11,315 nucleotides of DNA from Chloroflexota bacterium (GTDB lineage Bacteria > Chloroflexota > Chloroflexia > Thermomicrobiales > JADLAZ01): positions 1-11,315 of the forward strand of contig JADLAZ010000037.1 of assembly GCA_020849725.1 (NCBI GenBank), in the 5' to 3' direction. Position 1 is the first letter of the stretch; each line of letters starts with the position of its first letter. The translations under genes were made by a program, and so were the position numbers. Shown in pieces: positions 1 to 5,426 of the stretch. The notes below the pieces were generated by a model. It did no database searches. It saw nothing but the letters and a program-made list of their open reading frames with translations, and was not told where the DNA came from.

Positions 1-761
1 CGCGCCGCCGTCTCGGCCTGGTCGTAGGGGTCGTAGATGTCGCGCCCGCCATTGGCGCGGAACGTGTTCGGGTGGAACTGGAAGAGGCCGATGTACGGCC
101 CACCCGGATTGAGCGCCCGCGGGTTCAGGTTCGACTCGCACCGGGCTACCCGCAGGAAGAAGTCCGGGTCAAGACCGTGACGCAGTGCCGCGTCGATGAT
201 GATCTGAGCGATGCTGCCTGGCGCAGCCACCGGCACGGGCGGCCCCGGCGGGGCAGCTTTGGCGATCAGGATGACGTAGACACGCCGCCCGCGGCCCTCT
301 CTGACACCGACACCCAGCCGATCGTTTGGTCCAACGATGATCGCGCGCTGGGTGGCGTCGTTGAGGATGTTGCTGATCACCTGCCAGGCGGCCTTGTCCT
401 GCCGCCGGCCGCTGGCGTCCTCGACGCGGAACTCGAACCACTGCTCGTAGCGGGCGCCGTCCTGGCGCATGTAGGCGCCGGCGTCAAGCCCCTCGGGCGT
501 GGCGGCCGCCAGGTAGCGCCGCTGGTGCATGTCGCGCGCCCGCTCGTGGGCGAGGCCCCAGAGATACTCGTCGGCGGCCAGCAGCGGTAGACCGGCGTCG
601 GCCCGCGTATCGTTCAACCGCCGTTGACTGATGCCGTACCAGTTCAGTTCGTCAGGCTGCCAGCTGGTGCCGGAGCCCGCCTGTGCCGTGCCTGGCATTC
701 CTCCCGCGATCACCACGGCGGCGAGGAGGCCGAGGAGCGAACGCAGCGCGGGACGAATCAT
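1..761 (-). CDS. Secreted CAP-like / lytic transglycosylase fusion protein (partial, C-terminus off the left edge)
   Basis: The reading frame is open from ATG at 761 to the window edge (253 codons seen). The start is supported by AAAGGA seven bases upstream. Residues 1-28 form a signal peptide: basic start, hydrophobic LLGLLAAVVIAGG, likely cut after AQA. Residues about 45-167 look like a CAP/SCP (PR-1 type) domain: LNDTRADAGLPLLAADEYL, then AHERARDM, and GVGVREGRGRRVYVILIA at the end. The His usual in this domain's first half is not seen (RYLAAATPEG). A Pro-rich linker (171-181) leads to an SLT-type domain: IIDAALRHGLDPDFFLRVA, then RCESNLNPRALNPGG with E209 as the expected catalytic acid, and GLFQFHPNTF (225-234). 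The family role is cleavage of peptidoglycan glycan strands outside the membrane. The protein is probably a cell-wall hydrolase; the role of the CAP part is unknown. The domain assignments are from motif reading only. Confidence 0.85.
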   Translation of the reverse strand, partial: MIRPALRSLLGLLAAVVIAGGMPGTAQAGSGTSWQPDELNWYGISQRRLNDTRADAGLPLLAADEYLWGLAHERARDMHQRRYLAAATPEGLDAGAYMRQDGARYEQWFEFRVEDASGRRQDKAAWQVISNILNDATQRAIIVGPNDRLGVGVREGRGRRVYVILIAKAAPPGPPVPVAAPGSIAQIIIDAALRHGLDPDFFLRVARCESNLNPRALNPGGPYIGLFQFHPNTFRANGGRDIYDPYDQAETAA

Positions 762-991
762 GGGGACATCCTTTCACGGGTGGCGTCGGCCCGGCACACC
801 CTGCCCTCGACCCGCCACACCGGTCCGGCCTGCCACAGGCGGACGCGGCGGCGTCGAGTCCCAGCGACCGATCGCCATGCTCTTCACGGTGCCAGTCACC
901 CTTGCACTCACGGTCGGCCCGCCAGATGACTGGGCCGACTCCGGGAGAGGGCACTGGTTGTCGGGCCGGCCTGGGGAACCGGCGCCCGGCT

Positions 992-1021
992 GTTATATCA
1001 CACGCGACACACAACTGTCTA
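992..1021 (-). promoter_or_regulatory. Candidate sigma-70 type promoter for the CAP/transglycosylase gene
   Basis: Read on the minus strand, TAGACA (1016-1021) is followed by an 18-base spacer and TATAAC (992-997). The match to TTGACA/TATAAT is good, and the region is AT-richer than its surroundings. It would give a leader of about 225 bases, which is long, so another start site nearer the gene is possible. Confidence 0.4.
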
Positions 1022-1036
1022 TAGCGTGCGACTGGC

Positions 1037-1058
1037 TACTGCTACAGCATCAGCAGTA
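1037..1058 (-). terminator. Second hairpin behind the enolase gene
   Basis: TACTGCT (1037-1043) and AGCAGTA (1052-1058) are perfect inverse complements with an 8-base loop. The pair lies 13 bases beyond the first hairpin, so the two could act in tandem. No T-run follows on the minus strand. Confidence 0.3.
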
Positions 1059-1071
1059 CGTGGCTGGATGT

Positions 1072-1100
1072 GCCGGCGCCGGTGGGCACCGGGCGCTGGC
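1072..1100 (-). terminator. Strong hairpin directly after the enolase stop codon
   Basis: On the minus strand, GCCAGCGCCCGGTG pairs with CACCGGCGCCGGC, with one bulge, one mismatch and a very short loop. It begins at the base after the TAG stop. There is no T-run after it, so it is not a textbook intrinsic terminator. It could still stop transcription or protect the mRNA 3' end in a high-GC organism. Confidence 0.4.
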
Positions 1101-2390
1101 CTACAGCGCCAGCGCCGACCGGCCGGCGAATGTCGCCGCCGCGCCGAGTTGCTCCTCGATGCGCAGCAACTGGTTGTACTTGGCCAGCCGCTCCGAGCGC
1201 ACGATTGAGCCGATCTTGATCTGCCCGCCGGCGCACCCGACCGCCAGGTCGGCCAGGAAGTCGTCCTCGGTCTCGCCCGAGCGGGCCGAGATGACCGTCC
1301 GGTAGCCCGCCTGGCGGCACAGCGCCACTACATCCAGCGTCTCGGTCAGCGTGCCGATCTGGTTCATCTTCACGAGCACAGCGTTGGCCGCACCGGCGGC
1401 GATGCCCCTCTCGACGCGCGCCCGGTTCGTCGTGAAAAAGTCGTCGCCGATGATCTGCGCCCGCGCGCCCAGCCGCGCCGTCAGCGCCGGCCAGTGCGCC
1501 CAGTCATCCTCGGCCAGCCCATCCTCGATCGACACAACCGGGTAGCGGCCGACCCAGTCGGCCAGCAGGTCGATCAGCTCGGCCGGCGTTAGCGTGCGCC
1601 CCTCCGACAGCAGCGCGTAGCCACCGTCAGCAGTGTGGAAGTGCGTCGACGCGACGTCGATAGCGATCGCGACCTGCTCGCCCGGTCGGTAGCCGGCGCG
1701 AACGATGGCGGTGGTGACGACCTCCAGCGCCGCCTCGTTGCTCGCCAGCGGCGGGCCATAGCCGCCTTCATCGCCGACCAGCGTCGTGATGCCCCGCTCG
1801 CGCAGGATCGCGCCGGTGGCCCGATACACGGCGACCGTCATCGCCAGCGCCTCAACCATGCTGCCGGCGCCGACCGGAATCATCAGAAAGTCCTGCAGAT
1901 CGATGTTGCCGCCAGCGTGCAGACCGCCAGAGATGATGTTGACCATCGGCAGCGGCAGCGGCGTTCGGTCCACCCCGGCCAACGCGGCGATGTGACGGTA
2001 GAGCGGCACGCCCGCCACCAGTGCGGCCGCTCGCGCCACCGCCAACGAGCAGCCCAGGATCGCGTTCGCACCCAGTCGTCCCTTATTGGACGTGCCGTCC
2101 AGTTCGATTAGCAGCGCGTCTAACGCACGCTGATCGGTTGGGTCGCGCCCGATCAGCGCCGGGCCGAGCGTGTCGACGACATTAGCCACCGCGCGGCGCA
2201 CACCCTTGCCACCGTAGCGCGCCGCATCGCCGTCGCGCAACTCGACCGCCTCGTGAGTGCCGGTCGACGCGCCCGAGGGCACGCTGGCCCGCCCCACCTG
2301 GCCGCCATCAAGCGTGACATCGACCTCGACGGTCGGGTTGCCGCGCGAGTCGAGCACCTCGCGGGCCAGGACGGTTGCAATGCGCGCCAC
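1101..2390 (-). CDS. eno: Enolase (phosphopyruvate hydratase) family protein, divergent active site
   Basis: The protein has 429 residues, normal for enolase. It starts at GTG 2390 behind GAGAGG; the frame stays open upstream to an ATG at 2462, but that adds sequence with no family match. Enolase converts 2-phosphoglycerate to phosphoenolpyruvate in glycolysis, using Mg2+, in the cytoplasm. Visible motifs are EVLDSRGNPTVEV (11-23), PSGASTG (38-44), H158, GDEGG with E208, metal ligands D245, E289 (SIEDGLAEDDW) and D316, and the signature VLVKMNQIGTLTET with catalytic K341. Two positions are unusual. QDF (D167) stands where QEF is typical (yeast Glu168). SARSGETED (A369) stands where SHRSGETED is typical (yeast His373). 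It may be an active enolase of a variant subfamily or a paralogue with a changed substrate. It lies 161 bases behind hisB on the same strand and may share its transcript. Confidence 0.9.
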   Translation of the reverse strand: MARIATVLAREVLDSRGNPTVEVDVTLDGGQVGRASVPSGASTGTHEAVELRDGDAARYGGKGVRRAVANVVDTLGPALIGRDPTDQRALDALLIELDGTSNKGRLGANAILGCSLAVARAAALVAGVPLYRHIAALAGVDRTPLPLPMVNIISGGLHAGGNIDLQDFLMIPVGAGSMVEALAMTVAVYRATGAILRERGITTLVGDEGGYGPPLASNEAALEVVTTAIVRAGYRPGEQVAIAIDVASTHFHTADGGYALLSEGRTLTPAELIDLLADWVGRYPVVSIEDGLAEDDWAHWPALTARLGARAQIIGDDFFTTNRARVERGIAAGAANAVLVKMNQIGTLTETLDVVALCRQAGYRTVISARSGETEDDFLADLAVGCAGGQIKIGSIVRSERLAKYNQLLRIEEQLGAAATFAGRSALAL

Positions 2391-2504
2391 GGACCTCTCC
2401 TCCTCACACCCCGGCACGAATCCGCCGCCGCCAGTGTCGCCGACCGGCTGGGTGAGCCGCAACCGGTGTGCCGCGAATGGGCGCCTGGCAGAGGATGGTG
2501 TCGC

Positions 2505-2519
2505 TGCCGACGACCGGCA
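2505..2519 (-). other. Small hairpin between hisB and the enolase gene
   Basis: TGCCG and CGGCA form a perfect 5-bp stem with a 5-base loop, 33 bases after the hisB stop. It is short and lacks a T-run, so it is more likely a leader or processing structure, or chance, than a terminator. Confidence 0.2.
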
Positions 2520-2551
2520 ACTGACGTCGCCAGCTTGTCCTCCGCCCCTGC

Positions 2552-3166
2552 TCAGGCGGTCTCGATGTGCTCCTTGGTGCTCGGCAGGCGCTCACCCAGG
2601 CGCGGGTCGCGCTGCGTGGCCTCATCCAGCGCCCGCGCGAAGCCCTTGATCGCCGCCTCGGCCTGGTGGTGCGTGTTGCTGCCGTAGTGGAGCAGCACGT
2701 GCAGATTGAGCCGCGCCTCGCGCGCCAGCGAGTCGAAGAAGTGCCGGACCAGATCGCACTCGATGCCGCCGACGGTCGGCCCGGCCCACTCGCCGCTGAC
2801 GACGCAGAAGGAGCGGCCGCCTAGATCGACCGCGACCGTCACCAGCGCCTCGTCCATCGGCATGGTCCGGCTGGCGGTACGACGCAGCCCGCGCCCATCG
2901 CCGAGCGCTGCCTTCAGCGCCTGGCCCAGGCAGATGGCGACGTCCTCGACCGTGTGATGGCTATCGACGTGCAGGTCGCCGGTCGCCCGCACCGTCAGAT
3001 CGAACAACCCATGCCGGGCGAACAGCGTCAGGAAGTGGTCGAGGATGCCGACGCCGGTGGCGATGTCGGCCTGGCCATCGCCATCGACCGTCAGACTAAG
3101 GGCGATGCTCGTCTCCGCCGTCGCGCGCTCGATGCGGCCACGGCGGGGCTGGGGGAGCGGTTCCAT
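2552..3166 (-). CDS. hisB: Imidazoleglycerol-phosphate dehydratase
   Basis: HisB dehydrates imidazole glycerol phosphate to imidazole acetol phosphate in histidine synthesis, as a Mn2+-dependent cytoplasmic oligomer. The protein has 204 residues, the size of the monofunctional dehydratase, with no phosphatase domain. It shows the paired histidine motifs of the family: [12 protein letters not shown] (42-53), [11 protein letters not shown] (68-78; H70, H71, E74) and [17 protein letters not shown] (164-180; H166, H167, E170). [16 protein letters not shown] (103-118) and a C-terminal LPSTKEH are also family-like. The ATG at 3166 has AGGAGAAGG just upstream, a strong ribosome site. It is separated by 140 bases from the small gene upstream on the same strand and by 161 bases from the enolase gene. 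It is detached from the hisZ-G-D-C cluster, which lies about 2.3 kb to the right. Confidence 0.96.
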   Translation of the reverse strand: MEPLPQPRRGRIERATAETSIALSLTVDGDGQADIATGVGILDHFLTLFARHGLFDLTVRATGDLHVDSHHTVEDVAICLGQALKAALGDGRGLRRTASRTMPMDEALVTVAVDLGGRSFCVVSGEWAGPTVGGIECDLVRHFFDSLAREARLNLHVLLHYGSNTHHQAEAAIKGFARALDEATQRDPRLGERLPSTKEHIETA

Positions 3167-3306
3167 GCCTTCTCCTGGGATGCGCGCCGGTCGTCACCCG
3201 CGCGCCATGCGTCGCGGTGCAGCCATCAGTATGCCGCACCATGCCGCCGCGTGAACGCGCCGTCTCGCCGGTCGTCGCACCCACCGTCCGCGCCAGCCGT
3301 CATCAG

Positions 3307-3531
3307 TCAGCCCGCATCGCCGCGGACCCTGGGCGCCGGCCAGGCGCTCGGCCGCGCCGGCACGGCCAACACCCAGCGCCGTCGTGCCAGCCAGCCCGCC
3401 AACCCAGCCAGAACCTGCCGCGCGGCACCCTCTCCGGCCGACGGGAGCAGCGCCAGCCGCGCGGCGTGCACTGCCCAGGCAAGCCGCTCGGCCTGCTGTA
3501 GACGCGCCAACTCATCGTCCATCAGGGTCAT
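3307..3531 (-). CDS. Small protein of unknown function, 74 residues
   Basis: I do not recognise this protein. AAAGGAG precedes the start. GTG at 3534 (spacing seven) and the adjacent ATG at 3531 (spacing ten) are both possible; ATG is chosen. The first half (LARLQQAERLAWAVHAARLA, from residue 8) looks like a helix with charged and hydrophobic faces. The middle (VLAGLAGWLARRRWVLAVPA, 40-59) is helical and moderately hydrophobic with an RRR cluster, and the tail is rich in Pro and Arg. It has no cysteine and no signal peptide. It lies 56 bases behind the 53-residue membrane-protein gene, so the two are probably one operon. They may form a small membrane-associated unit under the palindrome-flanked promoter. 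The evidence that it is a gene is the ribosome site, the spacing and the non-random residue make-up. Confidence 0.6.
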   Translation of the reverse strand: MTLMDDELARLQQAERLAWAVHAARLALLPSAGEGAARQVLAGLAGWLARRRWVLAVPARPSAWPAPRVRGDAG

Positions 3532-3587
3532 CACGGGCCAACTCCTTTCCCTGCCTGCCGAAGCGCGTTGGCAGCGACCGCCAGCAC

Positions 3588-3749
3588 TCAGCGGAGCATG
3601 TCCCGGCCGGTCAGCGGCGTGCCGCCCCGCGCCCACTGCCACCGCCGCTCCCATTCGGCGCTGTCAGGGCCGTCGGTGCTATCCACGCCCCAGCGCAGCG
3701 CCGCGACCGCCAGCCCCACCAGCCCCGCCACGATCAGGATCAGGTCCAT
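3588..3749 (-). CDS. Small single-span membrane protein, 53 residues
   Basis: ATG at 3749 has a near-perfect AGGAGG six bases upstream. The protein begins MDLILIVAGLVGLAVAALRW, one membrane span at about residues 3-18 with no cleavage site. It continues with GVDSTDGPDSAEWERRWQWA (21-40), which is acidic then Trp- and Arg-rich, and ends GRDMLR. The positive-outside or -inside rule is not decisive, but the charged tail is probably cytoplasmic. I have an impression of similar short RWG-DS-DG-EWERR proteins in high-GC bacteria, always uncharacterised; that is memory, not a search. It is the first gene behind the strong leftward promoter at 3815-3843 and is divergent from the CGNR regulator gene, so regulation by that protein is a fair inference. 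The gene is short enough that automated calling may miss it. Confidence 0.72.
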   Translation of the reverse strand: MDLILIVAGLVGLAVAALRWGVDSTDGPDSAEWERRWQWARGGTPLTGRDMLR

Positions 3750-3784
3750 CGCCACCCTCCTATCCCAGTACCGCCAGCTCGTCC

Positions 3785-3814
3785 GTAACTCTCAAAGTCG
3801 GCTTTGAGAGTTAC
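3785..3814. promoter_or_regulatory. Perfect 13-bp inverted repeat, probable operator 1
   Basis: GTAACTCTCAAAG (3785-3797) and CTTTGAGAGTTAC (3802-3814) are exact inverse complements around TCGG. The palindrome abuts the -10 box of the leftward promoter and covers its predicted start point. It is AT-rich relative to the window and has a related copy at 3833-3860. It could also fold as a hairpin at the 5' end of the leftward mRNA. No T-run follows, so a terminator is unlikely. Confidence 0.65.
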
Positions 3815-3843
3815 ATGATAGCAGAGAGGTGCTAACCTGTCAA
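3815..3843 (-). promoter_or_regulatory. Strong sigma-70 type promoter for the small-gene operon
   Basis: On the minus strand, a perfect TTGACA (3838-3843) is followed by a 17-base spacer and TATCAT (3815-3820). This is the best promoter match in the window, in its most AT-rich stretch. Transcription should begin near 3808, about 59 bases before the ATG at 3749. The start point falls inside the perfect palindrome at 3785-3814, and the -35 box falls inside the second palindrome at 3833-3860. Both would fit repression by a bound protein. Confidence 0.75.
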
Positions 3844-3860
3844 TCCGATTTTGGTAGTTA
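3833..3860. promoter_or_regulatory. Imperfect palindrome related to the first, probable operator 2
   Basis: This 28-base site begins TAACCTGTCAA and ends TTTGGTAGTTA. It matches the 28-base core of the first palindrome (3786-3813) at 17 of 28 positions in the same orientation, sharing the outer TAAC and AGTTA. On the opposite strand, 19 bases (3842-3860) match 3786-3804 at 15 of 19. Centre-to-centre distance is 47 bases. It covers the -35 box of the leftward promoter. Confidence 0.5.
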
Positions 3861-3864
3861 TGCG

Positions 3865-3870
3865 TATAGT
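3865..3870 (+). promoter_or_regulatory. Possible -10 box for the CGNR regulator gene
   Basis: TATAGT lies about 65 bases before the GTG start of the regulator gene. I see no good -35 box at 16-18 bases; TGTCAA at 3838 would need a 21-base spacer. It is offered as the best rightward candidate only. Confidence 0.25.
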
Positions 3871-3935
3871 GAGATGAGGCACAGGCCGTGGCGCATCGTG
3901 CCCGCGCCTCCAGCATCCAGCCCTCAGGAGACGAC

Positions 3936-4568
3936 GTGATATCCCCGCAAACAGCACCCGCGGCCCAGGAGTTGCCAGAACCGCGCGTGTGCCTCGATTT
4001 CGCCAACACTGTCTCCGGCACCCGCGAGCAGCCGCATGAGGCGCTGTTCGGCTATGCCGATCTGCTCACCTGGTGCGGCGCAGCCGGCGTGATGACCAAT
4101 GCCGACACGGCCCGGCTGGCTGCGGCGGCCGCTTCAGCGCCGGGCGCGGCCGCGACCGCGTTCGCACGCGCCATCGCGCTGCGCGAGGCGATCTATCGCC
4201 TGTTCTCCGCCATCGCCGCTAGCCGGCCGATCCCACCCGTCGAACTGGCGCTGCTGAACGACGAACTAGCGACGGCGCAAGCCGCTCTGCGCCTCGTCGC
4301 CCGTCCCGACGGTTTCACCTGGGTCTGGCCCACCCCCCCGGGCAAACCACGGCTCGACCGACCGCTCTGGCCACTGGCGCACGCCGCCGCCGCCCTCTTG
4401 ACCGGCGACGACCTGGCCCGCGTGCGCGAGTGCGATGGCGCCACCTGCGCCTGGCTCTTCATCGACCACAGCCGCAACCGCAGCCGCCGCTGGTGCGATA
4501 TGGCCGACTGCGGCAACCGCGCCAAGGCCCAGCGCCACCGCCAGCGCCAGCGCGCCACCAGCGCCTGA
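3936..4568 (+). CDS. CGNR zinc-finger regulator with ABATE-type N-terminal domain
   Basis: The protein has 210 residues from GTG 3936, chosen because AGGAG lies five bases upstream; an in-frame GTG at 3888 lacks a ribosome site. Near the N-terminus is RVCLDFANTV (17-26), the hallmark of the ABATE domain of predicted stress-type regulators. The C-terminus has a CGNR zinc finger: C166-x4-C171, SRNRSRRWC (C187), then C192 in CGNRAKAQRHR. The four cysteines should bind zinc and the basic tail should contact DNA. Such proteins are predicted transcription factors, usually without a known ligand. The gene is divergent from the two small genes, with two palindromes between them, so it probably binds there and may repress its own gene as well. 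The family assignment is firm; the target is inferred. Confidence 0.92.
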   Translation: MISPQTAPAAQELPEPRVCLDFANTVSGTREQPHEALFGYADLLTWCGAAGVMTNADTARLAAAAASAPGAAATAFARAIALREAIYRLFSAIAASRPIPPVELALLNDELATAQAALRLVARPDGFTWVWPTPPGKPRLDRPLWPLAHAAAALLTGDDLARVRECDGATCAWLFIDHSRNRSRRWCDMADCGNRAKAQRHRQRQRATSA

Positions 4569-4646
4569 TCCACGGCACGGGCGGCTACCCGGCAGCGCGC
4601 GGTTGCCAGGACCGGACCGTGGCGGTTGCCTCGGCTCAGCGCTGTC

Positions 4647-4664
4647 CCTGGCCATGTGGCCAGG
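4647..4664 (+). terminator. Palindromic hairpin behind the CGNR regulator gene
   Basis: CCTGGCCA and TGGCCAGG form a perfect inverted repeat with two bases between them, 79 bases after the regulator stop. No T-run follows. It could end the regulator transcript or be a binding site ahead of the secreted-protein gene. I see nothing else clear in the gap 4569-4793. Confidence 0.35.
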
Positions 4665-4793
4665 CGTCGGCTCGGCCCCTCGTCCGCCTGGCCCTGCCCC
4701 CTCGACCGACGAGATGGGGCCTCAGCGCGCCTATCGTCGAGATGGGCAGCGGTGCCCGGTGATGGTCAACACACAGCAGCGGAGGTTAGTTCC

Positions 4794-5330
4794 ATGGAGC
4801 GCCAGCACAGCGTCAGCCATCCCATCAGGCGGTCCATCGTCGGCGGCCTGGCCGCGCTCGTCGTCGGCGGCGCGCTCCTGGGAGCGCCGGTCGCACCGGC
4901 CGCTGCCAGCGGCGTCCTGCCGGGCGCAGCGCGCATCGCCACCGCCCAGAACCAGTTCGTCGTCGGCTTCACGCTCACCGGCGGCAAGATCGTCGATGTG
5001 CACGCACTCATCGGTGAACCGTTCGAGCAGGTCGTGCGGCGCAACGGCGGCGCGCGCTGGGAGTTCGGCTACGACGGCTCCTTCCGGTTCGTTCCGGCCG
5101 ACGATAGCCCCGTGATGGTCGGCTATTGGGACGTGCGTCAGAAGCAGCAGACAGTCGAGATCGAGGCGGCTGCCATCTTCGAGGGTGAGGCCGGCCTGCG
5201 CTATCAGGTGGGCATGCGCGGTCAGATCGATCTCAAGGACGGGTTGGCACGCATCGAACAGGGCCGCCAGGTGATCCAGGGCGGCAACGGCGCCATGTCC
5301 TACACCGAGTTCACGATCGCCCTCTACTGA
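4794..5330 (+). CDS. Secreted protein of unknown function, 178 residues
   Basis: I do not recognise this family. ATG at 4794 has GGAGG eight bases upstream; an in-frame ATG at 4626 lacks a ribosome site and adds unlikely sequence. The N-terminus has an arginine pair (RRSIVGGLAALVVGGALLG, 12-30) and a signal-peptide end at about APAAAS (34-39), so the protein is exported. The RR pair is only weakly Tat-like. The mature part (about 140 residues) lacks cysteine and alternates short polar and hydrophobic stretches (QFVVGFTLTGGKIVDVHAL; DGSFRFVPADDSPVMVGYWD; TVEIEAAAIFEGEAGLRYQV), which suggests a mostly beta fold. It ends with SYTEFTIALY. It is downstream of the CGNR regulator gene on the same strand and convergent with hisC. 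A periplasmic or surface role is likely; nothing more can be said. Confidence 0.82.
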   Translation: MERQHSVSHPIRRSIVGGLAALVVGGALLGAPVAPAAASGVLPGAARIATAQNQFVVGFTLTGGKIVDVHALIGEPFEQVVRRNGGARWEFGYDGSFRFVPADDSPVMVGYWDVRQKQQTVEIEAAAIFEGEAGLRYQVGMRGQIDLKDGLARIEQGRQVIQGGNGAMSYTEFTIALY

Positions 5331-5337
5331 GCCACTG

Positions 5338-5382
5338 GCCGGCCGGTCCTGCTCCGCGATGGGGTGGCATGGACCGGCCGGC
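5338..5382. terminator. Long GC-rich inverted repeat between convergent genes, likely bidirectional terminator
   Basis: GCCGGCCGGTCC (5338-5349) and GGACCGGCCGGC (5371-5382) are exact inverse complements with a 21-base loop. It begins eight bases after the secreted-protein stop and ends 44 bases before the hisC stop, the right place to end both transcripts. It lacks T-runs on either side. Confidence 0.5.
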
Positions 5383-5426
5383 GTGCCTGGCAAAGAGCGC
5401 GCGTGCTTGTGCCGCCGGCCCGGCCG

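Larger units (their letters stand above)
762..1100. other. Gap between the enolase gene and the CAP/transglycosylase gene
   Basis: This 339-base stretch holds no convincing gene. Next to the enolase stop are two hairpins (1072-1100 and 1037-1058). A leftward promoter-like pair lies at 992-1021. The rest, about 762-990, would be a roughly 220-base leader of the CAP/transglycosylase gene; I see no recognisable riboswitch in it. Short open frames here have no ribosome site and no recognisable protein. Confidence 0.6.

Noticed and set aside
652..1014. A 120-codon minus-strand frame before the CAP/transglycosylase gene
   Set aside because: It overlaps the start and signal peptide of that gene in another frame and has no recognisable protein or ribosome site.
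2954..3835. A 293-codon open frame on the plus strand across hisB and the two small genes
   Set aside because: It is low in complexity (Ala, Arg, Pro, Ser), runs through the palindrome, and the small minus-strand genes have better ribosome sites and more protein-like sequence.
3888..4568. An earlier GTG start for the CGNR regulator
   Set aside because: GTG at 3936 has AGGAG at the right distance; the one at 3888 does not.
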